Source: Aptenodytes patagonicus
Taxonomy: Eukaryota; Chordata; Aves; Sphenisciformes; Spheniscidae
Assembly: GCF_965638725.1 (NCBI RefSeq)
Contig: NC_134956.1
Span: forward strand, 24,301,047 to 24,365,046
Length of the DNA stretch: 64,000 bases
Direction: 5' to 3'
The position numbers were made by a program, and so were the translations under genes. Numbering within the stretch: position 1 is the first letter of the stretch; the number at the start of each line of letters is the position of its first letter. Below are positions 25,476 through 37,594 of the stretch, in pieces. Under the pieces are notes generated by a model. That model had not been told where the DNA came from. It saw only the letters and a program-made list of their open reading frames with translations, and searched no databases.

Positions 25476-26929
25476 CTGAGCCAACCCAATGTATTGGGCC
25501 TCCAGGACACATCCCTCCCCCACCACCCTCCCTCCAATTTCTATAGCTACAGAGCTTGACTTTAACCGCACGCAGCCGTAATTGCCTGGCACCCATGTAC
25601 CAACCGCGGCGCAACAGCCGCAGTCCTTTGCACAACTCGTGCTTGCAGTGTTTGCCAGGGAGGCGCGCTGGGCACCTCCCGGGTCGTCTCCGCGTCCCCA
25701 GCCTCCCCTGGGGGAACATCCCACTTTAACCCTGTGTGTTTGCTTTCAAACCTTCCACAAGGCTCACGCAGGCAGGATGCATTGACCGGGTATGTCAATC
25801 ACGGCACTGCAAGCTGAGGTCCTGAAGAAACACTGCGGATGCCCTGGCCCCGCGTAATGCGATAGCACAGAGCAGCCCTCACCCAAGGAGGATGGTCTGG
25901 GTTAACAGGGTGGGTTAAAGATCTTTGGCAAGGGGCATAAGCCAGAGGGAAAATAACACATTCCTATTGCACATGAGAGAAGGCTCACGGTATTACTGAG
26001 AGAAGTCACAACCCTCAGCTTCAAGGAAGACTTTCCAACCTCTCATCTTCTTTTCTTTGAAATGCAACTAAACCAAGAAATCACTTTGTTTCAATTATAC
26101 TAATGACCTGTCAAAGTTACCGAGTACACGTGTGAAAGGGAGTATTTAGACTGCAATGCCTGTTTACAAAAGCTGGAGCAATGTACTGGACAAAAGGTGT
26201 CGTGATGGGGACGCTGCTTCAGCCACACAAAGGACACTTGTATCTCTGCCTTAGGCTTATTTTAATAGGATGCTCTATCCTGCCAAATGGACACGCACTA
26301 CAAAAGTCTCAGGGATCTGCAGAGCCCTGGGAACATACAGATAATAGCAAGCACAACAGCACCTTGGCTCAAGCGATGCTTATAATCAGGTCTGTGTTTT
26401 AAAAGAATACAACAAATTGTAATTCTGAAGTGTCGCTTTGAATTTATGACCTTGTGTGCATTTAAGCACTTAGAAAGCATCATATTGTGTTACGTCTTAT
26501 CACATTAGGCTATTGCTGAACACAGTGAGGTGCAATGTTACCTGGAACAAGCTGGGATCAGAAGTAATGCAAAAGATTTTGCAGGTAAAAATATCCACAG
26601 GCGAGTTTCAAGAAGGCTTTCAGCAGGGATAACATGCAAATTCCCCCCACAGCTTCACTTCCCACCTACTTGACAGGCTCTAATGGTTTTATTTAGGCTA
26701 GAAAGAGTGAAAAAGTATCTTGTGAAGGGTGTGGAGTACAGCCAGTGGTTTTTAGGGACTGATCCCTGAAATTTGGATACGCAGATTACAGGGGAGGACC
26801 CCGTGCAGAACCGCCTGCAGTCCCTCCCTCTCCTGTGGAAACCAGAGGCACACAAGTCATGTTATCAACTGCTGCTGAGCGTATTGAATAGGAACTACAA
26901 ATTCAGTAAAATGGAGCTAATTTAAGAAT

Positions 26930-27027
26930 TACTAAGGCCCAAAGGGATCTCTGCTAAGAGACAATCTAATCCTGTGCATAAAACAGGCTAGATAATTTCC
27001 CCTGTAATTCCTGTACGTAGCCCTGAA
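26930..27027 (-). mobile_element. Ancient amniote CR1-like LINE, 3' end
   Basis: On the plus strand this reads as the reverse complement of the old CR1-like 3' end common in turtles, crocodilians and birds. The recognisable blocks are TCTAATCCTGTGCATAAAAC, then AGGCTAGATAATTTCCCCTG, then TAATTCCTGTACGTAGCCC. They correspond to the family text with CTGACCTCCTGCATAACACA and AATTCCTGCATCAAGCCC. Divergence is high, so the copy is old. I matched the consensus from memory; a RepeatMasker run would settle the family. Confidence 0.6.
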
Positions 27028-27260
27028 ACCTGAGGCTGTATTTCTTCATGCTAGTACTTCCCTCTTCTCCCGAGGAGCCAGCTGGGTCGTGCTGCACACC
27101 ACGGCCCCTGGGGACAGGGACGGCAGCAGCACTCGCCCAGAACCCCCTTGCAGGATGAGCAGTCCCTGGGCTGAGCCTGGTGCTCCCCAGCCCGGGGTGC
27201 CCGTCCCACCACCACTCTGCAGGAGAGGAGTTAATTTTCACCATCCCGCTGGTGTAAATA

Positions 27261-27316
27261 CATGGACTAGATGATGGTTGTAGGTCCCTCCCAATGGGAA
27301 CTTTTCTGTTCTTCTG
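27261..27316 (+). mobile_element. Short CR1 3'-end remnant
   Basis: About 55 bp matching the last part of a CR1 3' UTR: TGGACTAGATGATGGTTGTA then GGTCCCTCCCAATGGGAAC, followed by a degraded TTCTGTTCTTCTGT tail. It resembles the subfamily at 31615 more than copies A-C. No coding part remains, and the left limit is not sharp. Confidence 0.6.
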
Positions 27317-27835
27317 TACTTCATTCTGTATCGCACCACGGAGAGCTGCAAATTCATGATCACAACTCCAGACATGCACATTGGGCTTTCTCTCGGTGCA
27401 GATTAATTCTCACCCTGCAGGGAAGTTACAAATCAAGAGCACTGCTGGTCGGAAGTGGAAATCCCTAGCAAGGCTCTACCCATTTATCAGGAGAGTACTC
27501 AACATCACGGCTTTAGGACTGCAGCTGCACAGAGGACATCTGGGGTTGCCGCTGCAGGCTGCAGCGCGGTGCAGAGCTCACCCCAACGGCTACCAGCCGC
27601 CAGCCCGGAGACCCGCTGACACAGCATGCAGCCTGGGTTTGCCCCGCCAGCGTGGGCTGGAGCTGCACAGAGCTGTGGACACCCCAGCAGTGGGACTGCC
27701 GTGTCCCCAGCCCCTGCGTGCCTCCAGCCAGTCTGCAGCCTGGGGCACTCACAGGGGCCCTCCTCCTCGGCACCGGCGCCTTCAGCTTGAACCCTCGCGG
27801 GGCTGCTCTTGTACTTGTTGCTGGGAAATGAAATA

Positions 27836-27980
27836 CGTATATACACGGGTAGATATCATATATATGTATTTTTTATATATATACATACATACACACATAT
27901 ATCCACGTGCGTGCATACCTGCGTGCATATATAGATAAAAATATATATATGCATGTACACACGCACACATATATGCGTAA
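27836..27980 (+). repeat. Alternating purine-pyrimidine tract (TA/CA/TG-rich)
   Basis: About 145 bp rich in TATATA, CATACATA, CACACA and GTGCGTGCA stretches, with several short self-complementary segments. It is low-complexity DNA. The Tyr/Ile-rich ORFs across it come from this composition. Confidence 0.85.
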
Positions 27981-27999
27981 AACCAATTGCTGGCGACAA

Positions 28000-30401
28000 A
28001 AAAGCTACTTAATGCTGCCTTTATTGAGGGCCCAGAGCAGCCTGCTGCTGCTGGACTGTCTGCTGAAGGCAGAGGTGCCTTCCTGAAAAGGGTACTGCCC
28101 ATGCGGCAGCACAAGCATCAAAGCTCACATTAGAACACTTCCAAAAACTGAAATGCCGGGGGGGGAAGAAACACAAAGCTCAGCAATTTCCTTTCGATTA
28201 CTAACTAGATATACCTGAAGTCAACACAGTGTGTTAATACAACTGAGTGGTGGCAGTGTGGATGAAGACATTACACAGGCTGATTCAGAAAACAGATGCC
28301 CTTGAGTGAGAGAAGCACAGGAAAGAGGCCGACTCCGGGCTGTCCCTGCAGCGGCGCTGACGAATGCTTCTGCCACCCCCCTGCGCCGGCCGGCCGAGCA
28401 AGCCCGGGGCAGCGGGGTTGTCTCTCGGGAGGATGGAGGTGCAGCTGCAATGCTATCGCAGTTCAGCTGGCACTAGAACTCAGATTCAGACTAATTGAAT
28501 ACGGCTTTTTTTTTCTCCATGGACTTCAATTTTCCAAGGCCTTTGAGATGTCTGTGTAAATGTCAGGAGATTAATGTGCTGTCTCTGAGAAGTCCGTATT
28601 AGTTTTGCTTAGACGAGGCTTATTCCTTTACAGCCAGAAATGCAGTGCAACAGGGGATAGAGAAACAAGGAAAACCTCTTTGTGCTGCTTCTTAGCTGTG
28701 ACATGTAAAATATATTTCCAAAGGTTACATAGCAGCTAGGATTGATATTTAGCCAGGTAAGCCTGCCGTTTGTGCCTAGAAAATGACCTGTTTCCAACTC
28801 CCTTCCTGAGATGTTATTCATGACCTGAGATGAAATAAATCGTACAGAGGCTGTTTTACACACTCCAGTTTCACAGGCCCACGATGTCCACATAAATAGC
28901 AGCAAGGGAAGTTTCCGTTCAGACATGCAGACCGAAGGGAGCGATGTTTGTCACTGCAGAACCGGGGGGTGAAGACCTGGGGACGGCACCCCGGCCGCAG
29001 CAGCTTTCGAAGCAACTGCATTTCCAGCAAAGGGACCGAATGGCCTTTCCTCACCGACAAACGGACCGGCCTCCTCCGAGTGACGGACCCGCCAGGCGCT
29101 GGGGAGGCAGGGAGGGAGGCTCGCCGCCCGCCCCAGCCTTTCGGAGGCAGGTGCCTGTGCTGCCCGACCTACCACCCCCGTGGGACACCCAGCACCTCTC
29201 CCGGGTTGTCTTTACTGGGTTCACGAGGGGGATTTGCACCTGACATTTTATTCAGAGGCTGCAATGCAAGAGTATGAAACAACACATTTTACTCACGTTT
29301 ACAGGTCTCCCATGGTTAACCAAACGCTAACGAGTACAAGGGGCTGTGCAGGGCGTGAGCAAAGCATCCCTCCCGGCACCGCTGCCCGACGGCTGCGGGA
29401 GGCTGCTGGCCGCCGAGCAAGGGGAGCACGCCGGTGTGATGCTCCCCCAGCCTCCCAGTCACCGCTTGCATCTTTGGGGACAAGTGTGGTTTCTCCATAT
29501 TTAGTAATCCTCAGATTTCTCTTCCAGCTGCACCGGGAGCCCCGAAACACGTAAGTATCCCCAGGCTCCTGTGATACAGAGTTCAACCAGCCTGCTGCCC
29601 ACAGCAGGAAAACCCAGCCGCTTCTTTTTCTTGCAAATGTTTTTTGGTGACAGGCTCCAGAAACCGACATTATATTGAGTCAACGGTACATGACGTGCAA
29701 GATTATTCTATGTGCAATTCTGCCAACTGTACTTAATCTCTCTTCCAAAGGTCCACAATAGCTATATTCACAAGAAAAGTTTCTCACAGAAAATAATAAT
29801 AATAAAAGTGTTGTTTGTTGATGTTAAGGAAAGGTATTGGCACCTCAAGCTCTTTACTCCTCATACTGTTTCACTGCAGCCAGGCTGTTAATCTCAGGGT
29901 CCCAACCAAATTAATTTTACATTATCTATTTAAGGGTGAAGTTACTTTTTTACACTAACTATTAATATACTCCTTGAGAAGTAGAACCAAGCAAGTAAGA
30001 TTACTTATAGAATTAAGTGGGAATAAAAATATTAATACGGACATTAATAGCTTGTCAACTGCTGTTGCATCCATTCCTCTTCATTGTCCTACTCTAGAGT
30101 ATAATTTTGTGTTGCCCTCTGGACTTACACAGTGCCGTCTTGCAAGAACAGTAATTGCTAAAGCATTATAACAGTATTTAGGCATCTCACTTAATCTTCA
30201 GTGGATCATATAATTTCAGTGAGAAGTGTGTGCCTAAAGTGCTCTGTTAGATTCTAAGTTCATGTTGGAGGAAAAAAGAGATGTCCACACACTGTAAAGC
30301 AAGTGCTCATCTACTGTCAGGTATAAAGCTGGATGAAGAAAACCAGGGACAGCAATGAAAGCAAGGCAATGGCTCATACTTTTGAACTGAAGATGATGAT
30401 G

Positions 30402-30449
<48 letters not shown>

Positions 30450-31614
30450 GTGTCCCAGCAGTAAATATGTTCTTTGATGCTTGTAAAATTCATGGGGATT
30501 CTACAATGAACTCATGTAAATAAGTATATAGTTTTATTATAGTTCTTGTTATTGCTACAATATATGCTTTTAGACGCTGCAGATACTGAACCGGGTTGAA
30601 ATTCCAACTTCAAGTACTCTCCTAGGTCTTCTGAGGTTTCTCTAGAAGTTCCCAAGCGGGCTTGGTTTTTGTTAATCTTTTGTGGTCATACAGAAAAAGC
30701 ACAGCTAAGATTGTTCATGTTTTTCACAATATCAGATAATCTGGATTCAGATTTTTTTTCTTGTTTCCTTAGTATTTTACTGAATTTCAAATGTATGTAG
30801 GAATTTGCTTCTTCTGAACAGTAAAGATTATTAATGTCATGTGCCTCCTAGTAATCTTGTTTCATAATGTACATTTGTCTTTTCATTTGGTGTATTACAT
30901 GTACACACACACAAAACACCTAAGCCATGTTCCATGCGAAATATCAACTCAAAAAGAAATACGGGTTAGTATCAGGAAAGGGTAATAATATTTGACATCG
31001 CGACTCTGGTTAAAGTGGTAGCCTAATGACAGAGCTCAGAGTATCTTTCCCCATTAATGATAGGTTTCTTTCTGCTTACATATCCCTGATTACTTGGTGT
31101 TTGTTTGTTTTTTTTAATTCTGAAATGCAAAATTTCAAGCTAATACAAAATGAGAGAATTGAGAATTTGGAAACCCAAGCTTAACAGGTCAGCCACTCTT
31201 AAAATTTTAGTCCTACAGAAAGTCCCACAGAAAGTCCTACAAAAGAGTGTCCACACTGTGCCAGATAATTAATCCTAGTCACCCAATATTGCCCAGCAGG
31301 CGACAGTAGCTGTCAGGGAGTCTGTAAGTGCATCTTCCCTGTACGCTTGCCCAGGCTCCAGGAGTTGGATGATTTCCTGAATTACAGGTGTTATTTTTGC
31401 ATTTTCTGTCGGGGAGAACTAGTTAAAGAGCAAAACCAGATTCTCTATTTACCTGTTTAGCACTTATTTAAAGACAAACAACCAGTAGGAGAATTAAGGT
31501 GTTTTTTTCTTACGGACTAGCCAGTCAGGTGCTTCTAGTAAAGTTAAATCAAACTTTTGTGATCATGTAATTTTCAGTCTTCACTACTGTAACCATGAAA
31601 TCAGCCATCAGCCT
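28000..31614. other. Gene-free stretch with CpG-rich patches
   Basis: CpG-rich patches lie at about 28380-28440, 28975-29200 and 29340-29470, with overlapping but unrecognisable ORFs. Past 29700 the sequence becomes AT-rich, with the (GAT/AAT)n tract at 30391. One weak microexon-like arrangement is at 29528-29550. Confidence 0.6.
30391..30448 (+). repeat. (GAT)4(AAT)n microsatellite
   Basis: Four GAT units followed by about fifteen AAT/ATA units without interruption. Confidence 0.97.
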
Positions 31615-31748
31615 GTTGGGAATCTAATCTGTCTGTTTAAGAGCCATTTGGACAATGCCCTTAACAACATGCTTTAACGTTTGGTTAAATTCTGAATTGG
31701 GTGGGCAGTTGGACCAGATGATCATTGTAGGTCCCTTCCAACTGAAAT
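31615..31748 (+). mobile_element. CR1 LINE 3' end of a different subfamily
   Basis: Plus-strand CR1 3' end recognised by three blocks in order: TTTAAGAGCCATTTGGACAA, then CCTTAACAACATGCTTTAAC, then GGACCAGATGATCATTGTAG followed by GTCCCTTCCAACTGAAAT. This wording differs from copies A-C (GGTTGGACTCGATGATCTTA), so it belongs to another CR1 subfamily and is probably older. The left boundary is uncertain. In place of the usual ATTCTATG octamers, the element runs directly into a pure pentanucleotide microsatellite. Confidence 0.85.
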
Positions 31749-31805
31749 ATTCTATTCTATTCTATTCTATTCTATTCTATTCTATTCTATTCTATTCTAT
31801 TCTAT
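31749..31805 (+). repeat. (TATTC)n / (ATTCT)n pentanucleotide microsatellite
   Basis: About eleven uninterrupted copies of a five-base unit, TATTC. The tract abuts the 3' end of the CR1 fragment at 31615-31748, where the family's ATTCTATG tail should be. It most simply arose by slippage expansion of that tail. Confidence 0.97.
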
Positions 31806-34800
31806 AGTGAGGAAAAAAAAGACACTTTTTATGTACCCAGGAGGGGTACATAAACATCTTTTTCATCAAAACAATGCAAAATCTGATTTTTTTTTTTCAT
31901 CCTAAAACTGGTCCAATGTCTACACAGTAAACCAAAACAAGCTGATCACATTATGTACCAGTTGTTGCTATGGAGTACTGCTGACATGATTAATTAGATA
32001 GTCACTGGGCCAGAAAAAGGAGTGAAAATTAATATGATTTTCTGGCCATTCCAGCATTTTATATCAAAGAGCCATGGTTGAAATACTGAACAACCTTTGG
32101 GGAAAAGAGTGGGACCCATGTCTGCTCCCCGCTCAGGTAAGTGATCTGAGCACCAGGCTGGAGAGCCAGAGGCTTTTCTGCCTTGCTGAGTAACTGCCTA
32201 ATTGCAGAGTGGATCAAGGTCAAAGCGAGGGTTTTTGAGATCAGGGGCTGCATTGCCACAGCAAATACTACTGTTCCATCAATACCTGCTGCTTGGGTTT
32301 TCCTGGGTCTGCAACGCCCATAGATAGATAGATAGATAGATCGATCTATGGGCAAAGCACCAGAGTTTTAGGCACCTGGACATCAATTTCCTACGCCACG
32401 GACCATGCCAGCAACCCAGCTACGTTGCCATGACGCAGTACTGGCCGGCACGCAGGGGCATTCGGGGCAGACCCCGATTATGCATTTGCCTTTGCTCAGT
32501 TTCAGCCGTGGCTCGTCGGCATCAGGACCCCATGTGCAGCCTTCACCAGCAGGAAATTGCTCGAGGTCCCGCAACATTTCTGCTTCTGTTCCTGAATGCA
32601 ACAGTCCATTGTTTCAGTACTGCGAAATGATAAATAATAAATAAAAGCCAGGGAAAGATTTGTACTTTCACTTAACTGTAGAATCACGATGTTTCTCTTT
32701 GATCATCTACATGAATATATGGGTACCTACTCACATAGAGAATATTAAAGTGGGCCCCCGGTACAGACATGCACGTACACATATAAATATATGTACACAT
32801 ACAGGTATATGCTGGGATTTAATGACACCTGTATTCATTATAGCAAGATTTGTTTTAACAGCAATGTGGAGATTATCTCCCTCCGTATCTGGGAAAGGAA
32901 AGAAAAGCTTTTAGTGAAAGCCGAAAACTACTGTATACATTCAGTCATCTGCATTTAACTGATAATTTAATTAACTTGGAAAAACCTCACCCTTGCTATG
33001 CTAATTTTGCACAATATGAGACTTCTCCTCTGGCTGGCATACTAGCATACAAAATCCCAGGTCATTTAATTCCTTCAGCATCTGCATCACGGTTTTAGAA
33101 TACAGTATCTGTAAATGTAAATTTAAAAGAAAACAACTGACAGGTAATTGATTTCAGTAAATTGCTAGCAGATTTTTGCCTTTACGGACTTCACTGAATC
33201 ATTAAGCATTTACTCAAAGTGCTGTTTGCTCAAATTTAACAGCTGCAAGAAGTTCTGTTAATATTCAGAGACTTTTACTACAAGAACGAGAGTTACAACA
33301 CCGAGTCCAAGATTTGACACAAGACGTCCAGAAGGGTAGACATGCATTTAGTGTGGGCAGCTGTGAAACACACGTCCCCGTGCCGGCTCCAGGCCCCTGT
33401 ACAGCGCTTAAAGAGGTGAGGGCACGCTCAGGTCGGAAAGTTTTATGAAAGAAGTTTTATGGAATCAGTAGGACGAATTTTGGGTGGCGTGACCTAGACC
33501 CCAAAGAATGCATCGCCTCTGAGCAGGCACAAGCTAGCATTTACACGTTTCCATGGGTAACTTACTTATTAGAGTAAGCTTTTTAAATGTTACTGTGTTC
33601 ATTATTATTTGTACCCGCAAATCACCGGTGAGGTTTATGCAAGGAGAGGACAAGTTTTAACAATCCTTTTTTACTAGACCATATTTCCTGATATTTCTAG
33701 CTCTTCCACTTAACTCCTGGCCTGTATCTGAGAATACGGAGGTAAACAAAAATGAAAAATGATGAGAAGGAAGTGAGCCACCTGCTTTCAGCCTCGAAGG
33801 GCTGGTATTTATTCTGAACAGGAGTTTGCAGGGTATCGGGGGCTTCTAATTGCTCCAGTTGGTTCAGTTCGTATCTGTGGCCATCTGGATATTTGTGGGT
33901 TAGCAATTAAAAACGGTAAGCGAAACAGTTGAAAATATTATTGTTCAGCTTACTAAAGTTTTTTTTATTAAAGGCTAAGAATAGGCATATGACAAATCTT
34001 CAGTGCACATCACACAGTGCAGTAAATATGTGTCTGTGCAAGGGCCAGGCATTCTTGCTGATCACGTGAATACCAATGTAGGCTTTTTCTAAAGGCATCT
34101 CCACAGCTTGAGATGAGTTTCCTACACCCGCAGGCAAGAAACTATGGATGGACAAGCAATGTACGAACACACATACAAACAGATATTCTGTTGGCAACAA
34201 GCAATTTTGAAGTGTCTGTGAGGTGCCTATTGTTTGCATGCTTGTTTTTAAAGTTTAATTTTGGCAATTGTTGTGTTTTCCTTAATGAATGCAGTGGGAG
34301 CAATCTAACTGATGGAGAGTACTAATACTGCGTTTCAGTCCGAAGACAGATGATTCGGATGCTCAGGAACGAGGTGGGAGCACTGGGAAGGGCCCTGCCC
34401 TTACCAAAAAGGAGAGCGGAGGTGGGGGGCTCCTAGCCCAGCAGGGTTAATACAAGGTACGTGTATTATGTTCTGAATGACATTTTTCTCATTAAAACTT
34501 CTCCCCAGGCCCAAACCCTTCTCTCCTCACAGGCTGCACCACTCACATTGCTCTTCAGCAAGGAAAAGGATTTGCCTTTCAGAGAAATACACAGCAACAA
34601 TCCTCGGAGGAGGAACAGCTTATTTTCTTATTTCAGGGGTTTCTTGCACCCCCATGACTCATGCTGATACTCACTTCTCACTTAGTCTCTCCGGGAGGGC
34701 TGAAGTCTCTTGCTCAGAGGAGCTCGGGAGATGATCCACATGCCTCTGCGGTCCCGCCAGAGCTCGGGTTCATGTAGCCTGGCAATAGCCTGCTCCAGCG

Positions 34801-35204
34801 AGCCCATTACAAATGGATGGCGCCTGCTTTAATGGTTCCTACTGACAAATATACCTGTCTTCCCATCTTCTGGAGTGAAACCTCTTTCCAATTTTGTACA
34901 CTGCCTGTGCAAAATGGAACCGCTTTGCGCCTCCTTCCCTACGACAGTGCCCAGGCTGCCACGGAGTGACGCAGGCAATAGGCTCGTTAGAGGAGTAACG
35001 GTGTATGTAACGGGACAGGGTTCGTACGCATGCACTTCTCTTGGTCTTTGAAGCGGATGGGTGGCTCCTACCCACCGCCCGCTGCCACCCCGGCCCCACC
35101 TGGACACGGGCCAGGACCTTGAGGTTGCTCATGCAAGAAACCCATCACTCCAATACGGGGTACAAACAGGGTTTTTAATCTCATGAAGAAAGGCCTGAGT
35201 AGAA
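31806..35204. other. Gene-free stretch, mostly AT-rich
   Basis: Mostly AT-rich unique sequence with a short alternating CA/TA segment near 32770-32810 and the hairpin at 32316. One weak plus-strand exon-like arrangement is at 32055-32136. No gene is recognised. Confidence 0.6.
32316..32353. repeat. Inverted repeat around a (TAGA)n tract
   Basis: Ten-base arms GCCCATAGAT and ATCTATGGGC flank a short TAGA repeat and could form a hairpin. No flanking element was recognised. Confidence 0.8.
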
Positions 35205-35462
35205 GCAATTGCTGGAAGCTGAAAGCTAATACAGATTAGAAGTACAGCGAAGGCAACCCAACGCTGGAAGGACTGCCTGGGGAAGCAGCTTGCCAGCTGC
35301 TGGCTCTCTGCAGACCAAGCTGGGTGCCTTTCTGAAAGGTGACTTGCCATCAAAGACACGTTGGGCTAGGTACAGGATGAGCGATGAGACCTTCTTATCT
35401 GTGATACAGAGAGAGCACAATAAATGATTTATGGCTCTCTTCTGCCCTTTTAAACCATGAAT
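35205..35462 (+). mobile_element. Ancient amniote CR1-like LINE, 3' end
   Basis: Plus-strand relic whose blocks follow the order of the old CR1-like 3' region. They are GCTGGAAGCTGAAAGCTAAT, then GGGTGCCTTTCTGAAAGGTG (family: GGATGCCTTTCTAAAAGATA), then GTTGGGCTAGGTACAGGATG, then CTGTGATACAGAGAGAGCAC (family: CTGTGTTATGCAGGAGGTCA), and finally TGGCTCTCTTCTGCCCTTTT before the terminal CCATGAAT. The collinear order over about 250 bp is the main evidence. It is too diverged to encode protein. It is the plus-strand counterpart of the 3' end at 26930-27027. Confidence 0.65.
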
Positions 35463-37594
35463 AAAAGCACTCCTTTCAAAATACTTGTCCTAGGACTGGT
35501 CTTCAGAGAGGAAAACATTTCACACTGTCCTTCCCAGGAAGTCCCCAAGGCCCGTTTAGCAAAGCGTGTAGGTACCCCCAGCACCGCCTCCTGCCATTTC
35601 ACCTAACTCGGGGCCAAGCCCTCAGGGTCGGTCTAAGCCTTTATGGAAGATTTCCTTCCAGTTTCAAGCAGGACACACTTAAAAGCAAGCCTTGGATTCA
35701 GCAGCTTTCAAAATCTTTCCATATTTATGACAGATACCAGGGATTAACTTCATTTATGAATTTAACAATGATTACACTTTATTATCCTCCACACAAACAA
35801 ATATTATTAGGAACAAGTGAATTACACATAAAGGCATTCTTTGTGCGTTTATTTACATATCCCAAGAAAGACAGTATTCACGTTGTATAATTCTGATTGC
35901 ATGCTTCACCGAGCATTAAAAAGGTTTACTGCTGCACGGCTGCCCCAGTTTGACAACTTTGACAGCTTCACTCTGAATGTGTGCGCGAACAAACAAGTAA
36001 AACTGTAGAGACATGAGGTGTGCTGAACAGTGTGGAATGCTTTCAAACAACTCTTCTGTCACAATAATCATTTCAATAGGTGTTATTCCACACTGACATC
36101 TTTATTTCTGAGAGTTTCACATATTAACAAGCCACTCATTTGTACTGTATCTATCTGCAGGTACAAACTCCCATTTCTCGATGTGTCATCCCGAGATGGC
36201 CTGTGACACTGCTGCTTAAATAGCATTCTTTTTGCAAGCTGGCTGAAGCTTGTTTTTTTTAGAAGTGATCCGTGTAGAAGCACAGAGAGGTCACACACAC
36301 CTGGTGGGTAATGGGAGGGTTTGTTCATATGATGTAGGGGCTCAGAATTTGGGCAGGCGCGTCCGGCGCCTCTTCCCTCCCAGGTCAGCTCTCCTGCACT
36401 TCACCCCGCTGAAGGTGGGGTGCAAAGCTGATCATTAAACACACAGAGAAAAACACCACAGAACCAGCCTGTCCCAACTTCGATCCGCCAGGAACTTCAA
36501 CAGCAGTTTTGCAGGCCGTCACTGAACAGCACTTTGGAGAAACCAGAGTCTGCACCTGAGCACAGAACCGGCACGACGGAGCACCACGGGGAGTGTGTCA
36601 CCCAGGGGTAACACCCGGAGCTACGCCTGTACTCAGGTCTGACCTGATACGTCAGTCTTTTTGAGGAAAGAGGTCTGCATTTCCATGTCTTTGCGAGAAA
36701 GAGTGTGGACAAGACCATTAGCAATACAGAGTGATGGAGAAAAAAAATGAACCTATTTAGAAAATCATGGTATTTAATCATGTCTAATTAAGGGGAAAAA
36801 TAGAAAAAGGAGGAAAGCAACCCACATGTTTGTCCCAATGTTATCTCCTCTTAAGACTGTAAATGTCATGTTATTTATTCAGCTAGTATTTCTAAAACTA
36901 ATATTATTAACATAGCTGAAACGTCTGAAAGAGAGGATTTGCTTTTAATGACTTTTTCCTCCACGATTTTAAGGTTAAATTCTTAGATTGTATCATGTGT
37001 TTCTATTTTGAGATGAGCAGAAATATGCTGCCAGTAACTGTACCGACAAATGGGTAGGAAATTATGGAGCCACAAAGTACAGGCAGCTAACTTAGGAAAT
37101 ATTGACCACCACTAATTTAGCAAAAGGTCAAAGCTGTATTAGGGCAGAGCTATAATGATCATCACCACCATATTAGAGTATGGCTTTTCATCAACACAAA
37201 TTCATTTTTACAGGACAAAGGGACTTCTGTCCCCAGGGAATGATTTCTGGCATCTGGGGAGAGTGCATAGTTTTTCTAAACGTTTTCCTCGATGCTACTA
37301 AAGACTTTTCAAAGCTTGGCCAAGACTTCAAATATCTGACCCTGGCAAGGTCCAGCCATTACAGGTGGAACGGCGGCCAGTGTTTCAAGTCAACTAGAAA
37401 GGAGCTGGAGATGAGACGATTCTGCCCACACTCACAGGCAGGCAGGAGCACCTGGCATGGATGGAGCCACAACAGGTAAGGTACCAACTGACAATATTTA
37501 CTACAGAGCTAGCCCCCTTTTACATTCACATCACATGTACAAATGTCTCCTGAATCCTACTCACGCCCTCACTCCTCACCAGCGTCTGCTGAAA

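Larger units (their letters stand above)
23374..26929. other. Gene-free stretch after CR1 copy B
   Basis: Nothing coding is recognised. It holds the 15-bp tandem repeat at 23624, a possible MIR-like scrap at 25428 and GC-richer patches at about 25020-25150 and 25560-25720. Confidence 0.6.

Noticed and set aside
27381..27938. 185-codon plus-strand ORF
   Set aside because: It runs from unique sequence through a GC-rich patch into the alternating TA/CA repeat. It shows no domain, and competing ORFs run on the other strand.
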